This document shows, piece by piece, positions 35,579 through 47,970 of a stretch of DNA of 64,000 nucleotides. The notes beneath the pieces were generated by a model. That model did no database searches. It was not told the DNA's origin and saw only the letters and a program-made list of their open reading frames with translations. The stretch is from contig NZ_CAHLAR010000001.1 in the NCBI RefSeq assembly GCF_903652925.1, positions 744,001 to 808,000 of the forward strand, given 5' to 3'. The stretch is from Achromobacter anxifer (lineage in GTDB: Bacteria > Pseudomonadota > Gammaproteobacteria > Burkholderiales > Burkholderiaceae_B). A program made the translations under genes and the position numbers. Numbering within the stretch: position 1 is the stretch's first letter; each line of letters opens with the position of its first letter.

Positions 35579-37840
35579 ATGAAATTCCGCTTCCCCATTT
35601 TCATCATCGACGAAGACTACCGTTCCGAGAACGCGTCCGGTCTGGGTATCCGCGCCCTGTCCGCGGCGATCGAGGCCGAGGGCGTCGAGGTGATCGGGGT
35701 GACCAGTTACGGCGACCTGAGCTCGTTCGCCCAGCAGCAGAGCCGGGCCAGCGCCTTCATCCTGTCGATCGACGACGAAGAGTTCGACGTGGATTCGCCG
35801 GAAGACGTGGCCAGCGCCATCAAGAACCTGCGCGCCTTCATCGGCGAGCTGCGCTTCCGCAACGCCGACATCCCCATCTATCTGTACGGCGAGACGCGCA
35901 CTTCCGAGCACATCCCGAACGACATCCTGCGCGAGCTGCACGGCTTCATCCACATGTTCGAGGACACCCCCGAATTCGTGGCGCGCCACATCATCCGTGA
36001 AGCCCGCAGCTACGTCGACAGCCTGCCGCCGCCGTTCTTCCGCGAACTGGTCAAGTATGCGCAGGACGGTTCGTACTCCTGGCACTGCCCCGGGCACTCG
36101 GGCGGCGTGGCGTTCCTGAAGAGCCCGGTGGGCCAGATGTTCCACCAGTTCTTCGGCGAGAACATGCTGCGCGCCGACGTCTGCAACGCCGTCGACGAAC
36201 TGGGCCAACTGCTGGACCATACCGGCCCGGTGGCCGAATCCGAGCTCAACGCCGCGCGCATCTTCCACGCCGACCACTGCTTCTTCGTGACCAACGGCAC
36301 CTCCACCTCGAACAAGGTGGTGTGGCATGCCAACGTGGCCGCGGGCGACGTGGTGGTGGTGGACCGCAACTGCCATAAGTCGATCCTGCACGCCATCACG
36401 ATGACGGGCGCGATCCCGGTGTTCCTGCGCCCCACGCGCAACCACCTGGGCATCATCGGTCCGATCCCGCTGGAAGAGTTCCACCCGGACAACATCCGCA
36501 AGAAGATCGAGGCCAACCCCTTCGCGCGCGAAGCGGTGAACAAGAATCCGCGCATCCTGACGCTGACGCAGAGCACCTATGACGGCGTCATCTACAACGT
36601 GGAAATGATCAAGAAGCAGCTGGGCAGCTACGTCGACACGCTGCACTTCGACGAAGCCTGGCTGCCGCACGCCTCGTTCCACGAGTACTACCAGGACATG
36701 CACGCCATCGGCGTGGACCGCCCGCGCAGCCAGGACGCGATGGTGTTCGCGACCCACTCCACGCACAAGCTGCTGGCCGGCATTTCGCAGGCTTCGCAGA
36801 TCATCGTGCAGGAGTCCGAGACCCGCAAGCTGGACCGCAACGTCTTCAACGAAGCTTATCTGATGCACACGTCCACCTCGCCCCAATACGCGATCATCGC
36901 GTCCTGCGACGTGGCCGCCGCCATGATGGAGCCGCCGGGAGGCACCGCGCTGGTCGAGGAAAGCATCCGCGAAGCCCTGGACTTCCGCCGCGCCATGCGC
37001 AAGGTGGAGTCCGAGTTCGGCAAGAACGACTGGTGGTTCAAGGTCTGGGGCCCCAACCGCCTGGTTTCCGAAGGCATCGGCAACCGCGACGAATGGATCC
37101 TGGAATCCAACGACCACTGGCATGGCTTCGGCGAAATGGCCGAAGGCTTCAACATGCTGGACCCGATCAAGGCCACCATCATCACCCCGGGCCTGGACAT
37201 GTCGGGCAGCTTCGGCGAAACCGGCATTCCCGCCGCGCTGGTCTCGAAGTACCTGACCGAACACGGCGTGGTGGTCGAGAAGACCGGCCTGTATTCGTTC
37301 TTCATCCTGTTCACCATCGGCATCACCAAGGGCCGCTGGAACACGCTGCTGACCGCGTTGCAGCAGTTCAAGGACGACTACGACCGCAACCAGCCGCTGT
37401 GGCGCATCCTGCCGGAATTCTGCCGCGACCATCGCCGCTACGAGCGCATGGGCCTGCGTGACCTGTGCCAGCAGATCCACGAAGCCTACCGCGAGCGCGA
37501 CGTGGCCCGCCTGACCACCGAGATGTACCTGAGCGACATGGTGCCGGCGTTGAAGCCGTCCGACGCCTTCGCGCGCATGGCGCACCGCGAGGTCGAGCGC
37601 GTCGACATCGACAAGCTGGAAGGCCGCGTCACCGGCGTGCTGCTGACGCCGTATCCGCCGGGCATCCCCCTGCTGATTCCGGGCGAGCGCTTCAACCGCA
37701 CCATCGTCCAGTACCTGCAGTTCGCGCGCGAGTTCAACCAGCGCTTCCCGGGCTTCGAGACCTACATCCACGGCCTGGCCGACGAAGTGGGTCCGGACGG
37801 CGAAAAGCGCTACTACGTCGACTGCCTGATCGAAGACTGA
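35579..37840 (+). CDS. Arginine/lysine/ornithine decarboxylase (AdiA/LdcI class)
   Basis: A 753-residue PLP enzyme of fold type I that decarboxylates a basic amino acid and consumes a proton. It has an N-terminal response-regulator-like wing domain (about 1-130), the PLP-binding core with ATHSTHKLLAG, where Lys397 should form the Schiff base, and a C-terminal domain. Length and sequence are closest to E. coli AdiA (755 residues, arginine), but the substrate cannot be fixed by eye; related Burkholderiales enzymes are named for arginine, lysine or ornithine. It may serve acid resistance or polyamine synthesis. Its stop overlaps the next gene's ATG by one base (TGATG). Confidence 0.92.
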   Translation: MKFRFPIFIIDEDYRSENASGLGIRALSAAIEAEGVEVIGVTSYGDLSSFAQQQSRASAFILSIDDEEFDVDSPEDVASAIKNLRAFIGELRFRNADIPIYLYGETRTSEHIPNDILRELHGFIHMFEDTPEFVARHIIREARSYVDSLPPPFFRELVKYAQDGSYSWHCPGHSGGVAFLKSPVGQMFHQFFGENMLRADVCNAVDELGQLLDHTGPVAESELNAARIFHADHCFFVTNGTSTSNKVVWHANVAAGDVVVVDRNCHKSILHAITMTGAIPVFLRPTRNHLGIIGPIPLEEFHPDNIRKKIEANPFAREAVNKNPRILTLTQSTYDGVIYNVEMIKKQLGSYVDTLHFDEAWLPHASFHEYYQDMHAIGVDRPRSQDAMVFATHSTHKLLAGISQASQIIVQESETRKLDRNVFNEAYLMHTSTSPQYAIIASCDVAAAMMEPPGGTALVEESIREALDFRRAMRKVESEFGKNDWWFKVWGPNRLVSEGIGNRDEWILESNDHWHGFGEMAEGFNMLDPIKATIITPGLDMSGSFGETGIPAALVSKYLTEHGVVVEKTGLYSFFILFTIGITKGRWNTLLTALQQFKDDYDRNQPLWRILPEFCRDHRRYERMGLRDLCQQIHEAYRERDVARLTTEMYLSDMVPALKPSDAFARMAHREVERVDIDKLEGRVTGVLLTPYPPGIPLLIPGERFNRTIVQYLQFAREFNQRFPGFETYIHGLADEVGPDGEKRYYVDCLIED

Positions 37841-39042
37841 TGTTCGATGTAGCAGTACTCGGCGCTGGCGCCGCTGGCATGATGTGTGCCGCGGTCGCCG
37901 GCCAGCGCGGCTTGCGCGTGGTGCTGGTCGACCACGCCGAGCGCCTGGCGGAGAAGATCCGCATTTCCGGCGGCGGCCGCTGCAATTTCACCAATATCGG
38001 CGCCGGCCCCGCCAACTTCCTCTCCGACAACCCGCATTTCTGCCGCTCGGCATTGGCGGGCTACACGCCGCAGGATTTCCTGGCGCTGCTCAAGCGCCAC
38101 CATGTCTCCTGGCACGAGAAGCATCGCGGCCAGCTGTTCTGCGACGATTCCAGCGAGTCCATCATCGAGCTGCTGCGCGCAGAGTGCGACGCAGGCGGCG
38201 TGCAGTGGCGCATGGGCTGTTCGGTGGCCGAGATCGGCCACGGCGAGCAGGGCTTCGAGCTGCGCACCAGCCAGGGGCCGATCCGCGCCGCCAAACTGGT
38301 CGTGGCCACCGGCGGCATGGCGATTCCGCAGCTGGGCGCGACCGACTTCGGTTTGAAAATCGCACGCCAGTTCGGACTGAAGGTGGTCGAACCCCGGCCC
38401 GCCCTGGTGCCGCTGACCTTCGATGCCGCGCAGTGGCAATCCTTGTCCGAACTGTCCGGCGTGGCGCTGGAGGTCAATCTGCACACGGGGCAGGGCAAGG
38501 CCCGCGGCGAATTCCTGGAAGACCTGCTGTTCACGCATCGCGGCCTGTCCGGCCCGGCCATCCTGCAGATATCCAGCTTCTGGAAACCGGGCGAGCCCAT
38601 CGTGGTGGACTTGGCGCCGGGCCGCGACCTGGCGGAGGAACTGCTGGCGTCCAAGTCCGGCAACCGGCAACAGCTGCACACGGTGCTGGCGGGCTTGTGG
38701 CCCAAGCGCCTGGCCGACCGCTGGCTGCATCTGGCGGAGCAGGGCGGCAAGCCCGGGCTGGCGTCGCTGCGCTTGGCGGATGCGCCGGACAAGACCTTGC
38801 GCGCGCTGGCGCAGGACATCCATCAGTGGACCCTGGTGCCCAGCGGCACCGCCGGCTACAAGAAGGCCGAGGTGATGCGCGGCGGCGTGGACACGCGCGG
38901 CCTGGACCAGAAGTCCATGCAGGCCAAGACCACCGCAGGCCTGTACTTCATCGGCGAAGCGGTGGACGTCACGGGCTGGCTGGGCGGCTACAACTTCCAG
39001 TGGGCCTGGGCGTCGGGCGTCGCCTGCGGCAAGGCGCTGTAG
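37840..39042 (+). CDS. NAD(P)/FAD-dependent oxidoreductase, HI0933 (YhiN/BaiN) family
   Basis: A 400-residue flavoprotein. The FAD-binding Rossmann motif VLGAGAAGMMCA is at 6-17, followed by EKIRISGGGRCNFTN, the HI0933-family signature; the C-terminal GLYFIGEAVDVTGWLGGYNF binds FAD again. Relatives include E. coli YhiN and the BaiN-type enoyl reductases; most are uncharacterised. The ATG overlaps the decarboxylase stop (TGATG), so translation is coupled, but I know of no biochemical link between the two. A long hairpin (39074-39107) follows the gene. Confidence 0.9.
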   Translation: MFDVAVLGAGAAGMMCAAVAGQRGLRVVLVDHAERLAEKIRISGGGRCNFTNIGAGPANFLSDNPHFCRSALAGYTPQDFLALLKRHHVSWHEKHRGQLFCDDSSESIIELLRAECDAGGVQWRMGCSVAEIGHGEQGFELRTSQGPIRAAKLVVATGGMAIPQLGATDFGLKIARQFGLKVVEPRPALVPLTFDAAQWQSLSELSGVALEVNLHTGQGKARGEFLEDLLFTHRGLSGPAILQISSFWKPGEPIVVDLAPGRDLAEELLASKSGNRQQLHTVLAGLWPKRLADRWLHLAEQGGKPGLASLRLADAPDKTLRALAQDIHQWTLVPSGTAGYKKAEVMRGGVDTRGLDQKSMQAKTTAGLYFIGEAVDVTGWLGGYNFQWAWASGVACGKAL

Positions 39043-39073
39043 TTTCCGCAGTAATTCCCGCTGTAATCCCGTA

Positions 39074-39107
39074 AGACCATGGCGCCGATAGGCCGGCGCT
39101 ATGGTCT
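39074..39107. other. Long hairpin between the oxidoreductase and sodA
   Basis: AGACCATGGCGCC (39074-39086) pairs with GGCGCTATGGTCT (39095-39107): 12 matches and one G-T wobble around eight bases. It lacks a T run, so it may be a weak terminator, an mRNA-stabilising hairpin or a protein-binding dyad in front of the sodA promoter. Confidence 0.5.
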
Positions 39108-39137
39108 GGATTGGAACAGCGCCATTGTCATCTTAAA

Positions 39138-39152
39138 TAAAAATAAATATCA
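39138..39152. promoter_or_regulatory. Candidate Fur box of sodA
   Basis: Read on the minus strand, TGATATTTATTTTTA matches 11 of 14 informative positions of the 7-1-7 Fur consensus TGATAATnATTATCA. It is the only A+T-rich block in the gap and is 58 bases before sodA. In Bordetella pertussis sodA is iron-regulated, which fits. Confidence 0.45.
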
Positions 39153-39210
39153 TTTACGTTTTCGAGATAGGCCCGAGCCCAGACTGGCAAGGGCCCCCAC
39201 GGAGACATGC

Positions 39211-39825
39211 ATGGCCTATACCCTTCCGTCCCTGCCATACGCCTATGACGCGCTGGAGCCTCACATCGACGCGATGACGATGGAGATCCACCACAGCAAG
39301 CACCACCAGGCCTACGTAAACAGCCTGAACGCGGCGCTGGAAGGGGCGGGCATCGCCACCGGCGAGCCGGTGGAGTCCCTGGTGGCTCGGCTGGAGCAGT
39401 TGCCCGAGGCCGTACGCGGCGCGGTGCGCAACCACGGCGGCGGCCACGCCAACCACAGCCTGTTCTGGCAGGTCATGTCGCCCGAGGGCGGCGGCGAGCC
39501 GGACGGCGAACTGGCCGCGGCCATTGAATCCGACCTGGGCGGAATGGCGGCCTTCCGCGACGCCTTCACCAAGGCCGCGCTGACCCGTTTCGGCAGCGGC
39601 TGGGCCTGGCTCTCGGTCACGCCTGCCGGCAAGCTGACGGTGGAAAGCAGCGCCAACCAGGACAGCCCGCTGATGCACGGCAATACGCCCATCCTGGGCC
39701 TGGACGTGTGGGAACACGCCTACTACTTGAAGTACCAGAACCGCAGGCCCGAATACATCGGCGCCTTCTACAACGTCGTGAACTGGCCTGAAGTGGCGCG
39801 CCGCTACGCGGCGGCCAAGCGCTGA
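39211..39825 (+). CDS. sodA: Manganese superoxide dismutase
   Basis: A cytoplasmic 204-residue superoxide dismutase. Metal ligands are His27 (in EIHHSKHH), a His in HANHSLFW, and Asp and His in [20 protein letters not shown] together with the Gln in SANQDSPLM mark the manganese type; the iron type has an Ala/Thr pattern there. The ATG at 39211 has GGAG six bases upstream. A candidate Fur box lies in front. A ZIP metal transporter gene follows after 29 bases, probably on the same mRNA, suggesting that uptake of the metal cofactor is linked to synthesis of the enzyme. Confidence 0.95.
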   Translation: MAYTLPSLPYAYDALEPHIDAMTMEIHHSKHHQAYVNSLNAALEGAGIATGEPVESLVARLEQLPEAVRGAVRNHGGGHANHSLFWQVMSPEGGGEPDGELAAAIESDLGGMAAFRDAFTKAALTRFGSGWAWLSVTPAGKLTVESSANQDSPLMHGNTPILGLDVWEHAYYLKYQNRRPEYIGAFYNVVNWPEVARRYAAAKR

Positions 39826-39854
39826 GCGCGTCTTTCGCAAGGAGGGCTGCGGCA

Positions 39855-40748
39855 ATGAATACCTTCAGCCGTCATCGCGTGCGGCCAGCGGCCACCAGCA
39901 TCAGCGTTTGGACGCTGGCCGTCATGGTGGCCTGCCTGGGCCTGCACCAGCTATGGGCCTATCTGGACGTGCGCGCGCCGCACGTGGGGGATGCCCTTCT
40001 GGGCGGGCTGGTCGCCGCCGGCGCCACCGCGCTGGGCACCTTGCCCATCCTGTTCGCGCGGACCATCCCCCAGAAAGTGCAGGACAGCATGTTCGGCTTC
40101 GGCGCCGGCGTGATGCTGGCGGCCAGCGCGTTTTCGCTGGTGGCGCCGGGCATCGCCGCGGGCCGCGACCTGGGCTACGGCCCCTGGGGGGCGGGGCTGA
40201 CGGTGGGCGCCGCCGTCCTGCTGGGGGCGGCCGTGCTGCTCCTCATGGACCGCACCTTGCCGCACGAGCATTTCATCAAGGGCAGGGAAGGCATCGAGGC
40301 GCACCGCTTGCGCCGCACCTGGCTGTTCGTCTTCGCCATCACCCTGCACAACCTGCCCGAGGGTCTGGCCATCGGCGTGGGCTACGCGGGCAACGATCCG
40401 CTGCGCGGCACCGCCCTGGCCACCGGCATCGCGATCCAGGATATTCCGGAGGGGCTGGTGGTGGCGGTTGCGCTGTTGGCCGCCGGCTACCGGCGCGCCT
40501 TCGCCGTGGCCCTGGGCATGCTGTCCGGCCTGGTTGAGCCCCTGGGCGCCGTACTGGGCGCGGCCGTGGTGGGCTGGTCGGAACCTCTGCTGCCGTGGGG
40601 GCTGGGCTTTGCCGCGGGCGCCATGCTGTTCGTCATCAGCCACGAGATCATTCCGGAATCGCACCGCAAGGGGCACGAGGTCTATGCCACTTGCGGCCTG
40701 ATGCTGGGTTTCGTGCTGATGATGCTGCTGGACACGGCGCTGGGCTAG
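39855..40748 (+). CDS. ZIP-family divalent metal transporter
   Basis: A 297-residue inner-membrane importer of the ZIP family, similar to the structurally characterised BbZIP of Bordetella bronchiseptica (a paralogue, since the N-termini differ). Eight membrane segments are expected. The binuclear metal site is present: TLHNLPEG in TM4 and AIQDIPEG in TM5, plus SHEIIPESH later and a His-bearing loop (LPHEHFIKG). It probably imports zinc, iron or manganese. Its place directly behind sodA, with a strong AAGGAGG ribosome site, favours manganese or iron; this is inference. Confidence 0.92.
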   Translation: MNTFSRHRVRPAATSISVWTLAVMVACLGLHQLWAYLDVRAPHVGDALLGGLVAAGATALGTLPILFARTIPQKVQDSMFGFGAGVMLAASAFSLVAPGIAAGRDLGYGPWGAGLTVGAAVLLGAAVLLLMDRTLPHEHFIKGREGIEAHRLRRTWLFVFAITLHNLPEGLAIGVGYAGNDPLRGTALATGIAIQDIPEGLVVAVALLAAGYRRAFAVALGMLSGLVEPLGAVLGAAVVGWSEPLLPWGLGFAAGAMLFVISHEIIPESHRKGHEVYATCGLMLGFVLMMLLDTALG

Positions 40749-40839
40749 CGCCCTGTCCGGCGGATACGTCCGGGGCAGGGCGCGGGTTGGCGGGCATTCC
40801 CTGGCTGCGGCTTTCGTTGTATGCTTTCGCCGCTGTCAC

Positions 40840-41090
40840 GCATGTTGCGGGAGAGAGCGGCCTGTACGTCCGGCCGCCGCCGAAGGCGCAATTCGCCCGG
40901 AATCGCTCAGGTAACCCATACCGCCCATGCTTGCCCTGTCCCGGTTTTCACCGTGCGGACGCGGCAAAACAGCACTCTGGAGAGACCTGGCGCCGCCCCT
41001 GATCTAGGGACACAGCGAGCAGCCCAGGCGCCGAAGGTGCAAACCCGCCACGCGGGGCAACTCTCAGGCAAAAGGACAGAGGGGCGGAAG
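40840..41090 (+). promoter_or_regulatory. Tandem glycine riboswitch (gcvT type)
   Basis: Two consecutive glycine aptamers precede gcvT. The first starts near GCGGGAGAGAGCGG (about 40847) and includes GCCGAAGGCGCAA and ATCGCTCAGG. The second starts at CTCTGGAGAGACCTGG (about 40975) and includes GGCGCCGAAGGTGCAAACC, ACTCTCAGGCAAAAGGACAGA and GGGG. These are the conserved cores of the known class. Glycine binding to such pairs usually turns on the glycine cleavage operon. The downstream expression platform (41091-41175) was not resolved. Confidence 0.95.
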
Positions 41091-41175
41091 ATTCAGCCGT
41101 TGTGCAAGCGCAGCCCGCTTGGCGCCAACGGCATTCCGTAACCCTGGCAACATTGCCGCCCCGGAGTTTCCGCGC

Positions 41176-42276
41176 ATGTCCGCAACCCTCAAACGCACCC
41201 CGCTGGCCGAAGAACACATCGCCTCTGGCGCCCGAATGGTCGACTTCGGCGGCTGGGACATGCCCCTGGCCTACGGTTCGCAGCTCGAAGAGCACCATGC
41301 CGTGCGCCAGGACGCCGGCATGTTCGACGTGTCGCACATGCTGAACGTCGACGTGACTGGTCCGGACGCCTACGCGTTCCTGCAGCGCCTGGTCGCCAAC
41401 GACGTGGCCAAGCTGACCGTGCCCGGCAAGGCGCTGTACAGCTGCATGCTGAATCCGCAAGGCGGCGTGATCGACGACCTGATCATCTATTTCTTCGCCG
41501 TCGACGAATGGCGCGTCGTGGTCAATGCCGGCACGGCCGACAAGGACATCGCCTGGATGCAGCGCGTCAAGCAGGCCGGCCGGTTCGACGTGGCCGTCAC
41601 GCCGCGCCGCGACCTGGCCATGGTCGCCGTGCAGGGCCCCAACGCCCGCGCCAAGGTCTGGGCCGCGCGCCCGGCATGGCAGGCCGCCAGCGAACCGCTG
41701 ACTCCCTTCGTCGCCGCCCGCGTGGGCGACGAGACCCTGGTGGCCCGCACCGGTTACACCGGCGAAGACGGTTTTGAAATCGTGCTGCCCGCCGCCGAGG
41801 TCGTGCAGCTGTGGCGCGACCTGGTCGCCCAGGGCGTGCGTCCCTGCGGCCTGGGCGCGCGCGACACGCTGCGCCTGGAAGCCGGCATGAATCTCTACGG
41901 CCAGGACATGGACGAGCTGACGCAGCCCGACCAGGCCGGCCTGACCTGGACCGTTTCCCTGAAGAACGCCGAGCGCCGCTTCATCGGCCGCGACGCGCTG
42001 GAACAATTCGCCACCCCGGCCACCTTCATCGGCCTGAAGCTGCAAGAGCGCGGCGTCATGCGCGCGCACATGGCCGTGCGCACCAAGGAAGGCACGGGCG
42101 AGCTCACCAGCGGCACCATGTCGCCCACGCTCGGCGTGTCCATCGGCTTTGCCCGCCTGCCGCAAGGCGTGAAGCCGGGCGACACGGTCGAGGTCGACAT
42201 CCGTGGCAAATGGGTGCCCGCCCTGGCCTGCAAATTGCCGTTCGTCCGTAACGGCAAAGCGGTCGAACACTCGTAA
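41176..42276 (+). CDS. gcvT: Glycine cleavage T protein (aminomethyltransferase)
   Basis: A 366-residue tetrahydrofolate-dependent enzyme that releases ammonia from the aminomethyl group on GcvH and forms 5,10-methylene-THF. [15 protein letters not shown] at 21-35 is the family start, [12 protein letters not shown] and [20 protein letters not shown] are conserved core segments, and the C-terminal [16 protein letters not shown] is typical. ATG 41176 has GGAG nine bases upstream and begins with the standard domain. It is the first gene behind the glycine riboswitch and is followed by gcvH and gcvP. Confidence 0.97.
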   Translation: MSATLKRTPLAEEHIASGARMVDFGGWDMPLAYGSQLEEHHAVRQDAGMFDVSHMLNVDVTGPDAYAFLQRLVANDVAKLTVPGKALYSCMLNPQGGVIDDLIIYFFAVDEWRVVVNAGTADKDIAWMQRVKQAGRFDVAVTPRRDLAMVAVQGPNARAKVWAARPAWQAASEPLTPFVAARVGDETLVARTGYTGEDGFEIVLPAAEVVQLWRDLVAQGVRPCGLGARDTLRLEAGMNLYGQDMDELTQPDQAGLTWTVSLKNAERRFIGRDALEQFATPATFIGLKLQERGVMRAHMAVRTKEGTGELTSGTMSPTLGVSIGFARLPQGVKPGDTVEVDIRGKWVPALACKLPFVRNGKAVEHS

Positions 42277-42374
42277 ACTCGAAGCTTCGCGCGAGCCGCC
42301 GGCCCCTGGGGCGACGGCCGCCCGCGCGAGGCGCGCAACACCATTCATCTACCCGCATTCCCTCAGGAGTTCCC

Positions 42375-42752
42375 ATGAGTCTGCCCACCGATCGCAAGTA
42401 CACCGAGTCCCATGAATGGGTCAAAGCCGAAGGCGACGTGTTCGTCGTCGGCATCACCGACACCGCCCAGGACCAATTGGGCGACCTGGTCTTCGTTGGC
42501 GACGTGAAGGTCGGCGCCAAGCTGAACGCCGGTGAAACCGCTGGCGTGGTCGAGTCGGTCAAGGCCGCCTCCGACATCTACGCGCCCGTGGCCGGCGAGA
42601 TCGTCGCGTTCAACGAAGAGCTGGAAAACAACCCCAACCTGATCAACGAATCGGCCTTCACCGCCTGGATCTTCAAGATCAAGCCGGTCAACGCCGCCGA
42701 CGCCGACAAGCTGCTCGACGCCGCCGGCTACGAAGCCGTCGCCAACGGCTAA
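42375..42752 (+). CDS. gcvH: Glycine cleavage H protein (lipoyl carrier)
   Basis: A 125-residue lipoyl carrier that shuttles the aminomethyl intermediate between P, T and L proteins. Lys63 in VESVKAASD is the lipoylation site (E. coli Lys64). The sequence starts with the standard SLPTDRKYTESHEWV and ends with the family's short C-terminal helix. GGAG lies six bases before the ATG. It is in the gcvTHP operon; the dihydrolipoamide dehydrogenase (L protein) is encoded elsewhere, as usual. Confidence 0.97.
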   Translation: MSLPTDRKYTESHEWVKAEGDVFVVGITDTAQDQLGDLVFVGDVKVGAKLNAGETAGVVESVKAASDIYAPVAGEIVAFNEELENNPNLINESAFTAWIFKIKPVNAADADKLLDAAGYEAVANG

Positions 42753-42854
42753 GCCGCCTGGCCGGAACGGACGCGGCGCCGCAAGCCCCGCGTCCGTTCC
42801 GCAAGATGCATTACCGTCCGTCCCCCGACGACACCCGCTATCCCGAGATCCTCC

Positions 42855-45728
<2,874 letters not shown>

Positions 45729-45741
45729 GCGCTTGCGGCAA

Positions 45742-45803
45742 GGCCCGGCGCAAGCCGGGCCAGGGCAAAAAAAATCCCCCATCTGCACGATGGGGGATTT
45801 TTT
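45742..45803 (+). terminator. Terminator of the gcvTHP operon
   Basis: Two hairpins in series. GGCCCGGC/GCCGGGCC (45742-45761) has a GCAA tetraloop. It is followed by AATCCCCCATC/GATGGGGGATT (about 45773-45798) with a run of A before and seven T residues after. The second hairpin works in both directions and also serves the convergent DUF945 gene. Confidence 0.92.
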
Positions 45804-45821
45804 TGTCTTGCGCGCCGGAGC

Positions 45822-47783
45822 TTACTTCGCCGGCGCCGCCTTGCTGGCAGCGGAGAAGTCTTCCGCGATGCTGAAGAACGTGTTCAGCATGATCTGCAGG
45901 TTTTCCTTGCCGATGCCGCCTTCCGCGTTCATGTCCATCTGCAGCACGGCCCGGTTCTTGTCGTCCAGGTAGATGCGCGTCCAGCGGTATTCCTGGTTCC
46001 AGGCGTTGATGGTCTTGAGCGAGACCGGCTTCTTGCTGCTGTAGGTCGCGGTCACCACCAGGTCCAGGCACTTTTCGGTGAAGTCGTTGCACAGGAACTC
46101 GGCGCGCAGGTCGCTGGCGCCGGTGTTGCCCGGATCCAGCACCAGCACGGGGCCTTCGTCGCCGTCCTGCTTGCGCGGGCTGTACGACATGTCTTCCAGC
46201 ATGGCCGTGACGGTGTCCACGTCGAAGTCCTGCATCACGCCGGCCGCGGATGCCGTCGTCGCGTCGGGGGCGGCGCTCAGCTCCATGCCTTCCTCGGGCT
46301 CGCCTTCCTCGTCCATGTCGTCGTGCATGCCGCCCGCGCTCAGCAGGCCCGCGAACAGTTCTTCCGCGGGAATCTTCTGGCCGTTCAGGTCGCCCATGCC
46401 GTCGGCGAAATGGAACTTGCCGACGATGTTGTCGCCGTCGTTCTTGCCGACGTTGAACATTTCAGCCATGCCGGACATCGAACGCATTTGCTCGTCGGCT
46501 TGCTGGCCCGCCTTCTCGGCGTCCAGGCCTTCCTTCTTGACGGCGTACTGCACGATCAGGTCGCGCACCATGGGTTTGGAGATGACCAGGGTGGCGTCGA
46601 TCTGCTTGATGGCCTTGACCAGGATTTCCTGCGGCGTCAGGTTCTTGACGTCAGGCGGGTTGGCCAGGTCCAGCGCGAAGGTCAGCTTGCTTTCGCCCTT
46701 GTCGGTCTTCCAGCTGATCGGGTCGATGCTGAACGACGGGTTGCCGTTGAGCAGCTTGCTGGCGCTTTCCAGCACCACGTCGAACTGCTCGTCCTTCAGG
46801 CCTTCGTCGGTGGCGCCCATCATGTATTGGCGCACGATCTGGTTGTAGGTGTCCGACAGCTGCTTGACGGCGGCGCCGTCCAGTTTGGCGAGCTTGATAA
46901 CGGCCTGGCCGTTGCCCAGCGCCACGTCGTTCAAGGTGATGTTGCCGGTCTGGTAGGTGGCTTCGACGTTGACGTTCTTGTCGTCCTCGCCCAGCTTGAC
47001 GCCATAGCCCAGGTTGTCCAACGAGACCTTGATGTCATCGTCGGCCCTGCTCACGTCCAGGCGCTTGAGCTTGACGTTGGAGTCGCCGATGGACAGGCCG
47101 AACTTGCCCATCTTGCTGTTGACGTCCATGGTCAGGCCGGACAGCGTCAGCTTGACGGGATCATCCGACTTTTCGCCGTCGACCGAGAGCTTTTCCATCA
47201 GGGCGTGCGCCGTGACGGCCTGCAGCTTGCGGTCGTAGCTGCCGTTGATCTGCATGCCGCTGAAGTCGAGCTTGTTGCCGTCGTGCGTGACCTGCACCGG
47301 GGCGATCTGGGCGGTGGACGTGCCGTAGCCGCCGAAGCTGATGATGCCGTCGGCGCTCAGGGGCGTCACGCCCTTGGTCAGCTCGAACAGTTCCTTGATG
47401 TTGTCGGTCTTGGCCAGCTCGACGTGGGTGAACGCCAGCTTGGGCGCGATGGCGCCGCGCGCCAGGGCGCTCTTGGGGAAGGGGCCGTGTTCGATGGTGG
47501 CGTCGAACTCGACCATGCCCTTGGGCGGCTCGTCGGCGCTCTTGTCGCTCTTGACCAGCGACAGGCCATAGCGAGCCTGGGTCGAGAACAGGCCGCGTTC
47601 GTACTTCAGCTGATCGATGCGCAGGCCGAATACGGGCGTGATCTTGGCCAGTTTTTCGTTGGCTTCCGCCAGGTGGCGCTGCGAGCTTTCCTCGATGCGC
47701 TTGCCGGTGTACCACGTGGCCCCGACCCAGCTTCCCGCTCCCACTATGACCACGCCCAGGGTGATCGCTACGCTCTTTTTCAT
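45822..47783 (-). CDS. DUF945 family protein (YdgA-like)
   Basis: A 653-residue protein with an N-terminal signal anchor (MKKSVAITLGVVIVGAGSWVGATWY) and a long periplasmic region; YTGKRIEESSQRHL and LKYERGLFSTQARYGL are typical of the YdgA/DUF945 family. E. coli YdgA (502 residues) is of unknown function and has been seen at the inner membrane; some members resemble AsmA-type lipid-transport proteins. This copy is about 150 residues longer; an acidic loop (DDMDEEGEPEEGMELSAAP, around residue 495) may be part of the extra length. It stands alone, convergent with gcvP. Confidence 0.85.
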   Translation of the reverse strand: MKKSVAITLGVVIVGAGSWVGATWYTGKRIEESSQRHLAEANEKLAKITPVFGLRIDQLKYERGLFSTQARYGLSLVKSDKSADEPPKGMVEFDATIEHGPFPKSALARGAIAPKLAFTHVELAKTDNIKELFELTKGVTPLSADGIISFGGYGTSTAQIAPVQVTHDGNKLDFSGMQINGSYDRKLQAVTAHALMEKLSVDGEKSDDPVKLTLSGLTMDVNSKMGKFGLSIGDSNVKLKRLDVSRADDDIKVSLDNLGYGVKLGEDDKNVNVEATYQTGNITLNDVALGNGQAVIKLAKLDGAAVKQLSDTYNQIVRQYMMGATDEGLKDEQFDVVLESASKLLNGNPSFSIDPISWKTDKGESKLTFALDLANPPDVKNLTPQEILVKAIKQIDATLVISKPMVRDLIVQYAVKKEGLDAEKAGQQADEQMRSMSGMAEMFNVGKNDGDNIVGKFHFADGMGDLNGQKIPAEELFAGLLSAGGMHDDMDEEGEPEEGMELSAAPDATTASAAGVMQDFDVDTVTAMLEDMSYSPRKQDGDEGPVLVLDPGNTGASDLRAEFLCNDFTEKCLDLVVTATYSSKKPVSLKTINAWNQEYRWTRIYLDDKNRAVLQMDMNAEGGIGKENLQIMLNTFFSIAEDFSAASKAAPAK

Positions 47784-47970
47784 CGTTCTGCTTGTATCGT
47801 TGATTATCGAGTCATACCCGGTGAACCGCGGCTGCTTTTGGCCGCCGGACGCTTGTTGCTGGCGTCCGCCATCGGAATACGCGTATTCATCGGCTTGTAA
47901 GGCCCGCGGCGAGTATACCGAGGCCCATGGTCATGTGACCGCGCTCCCAGTTACAGAAGATTTCAAAATG

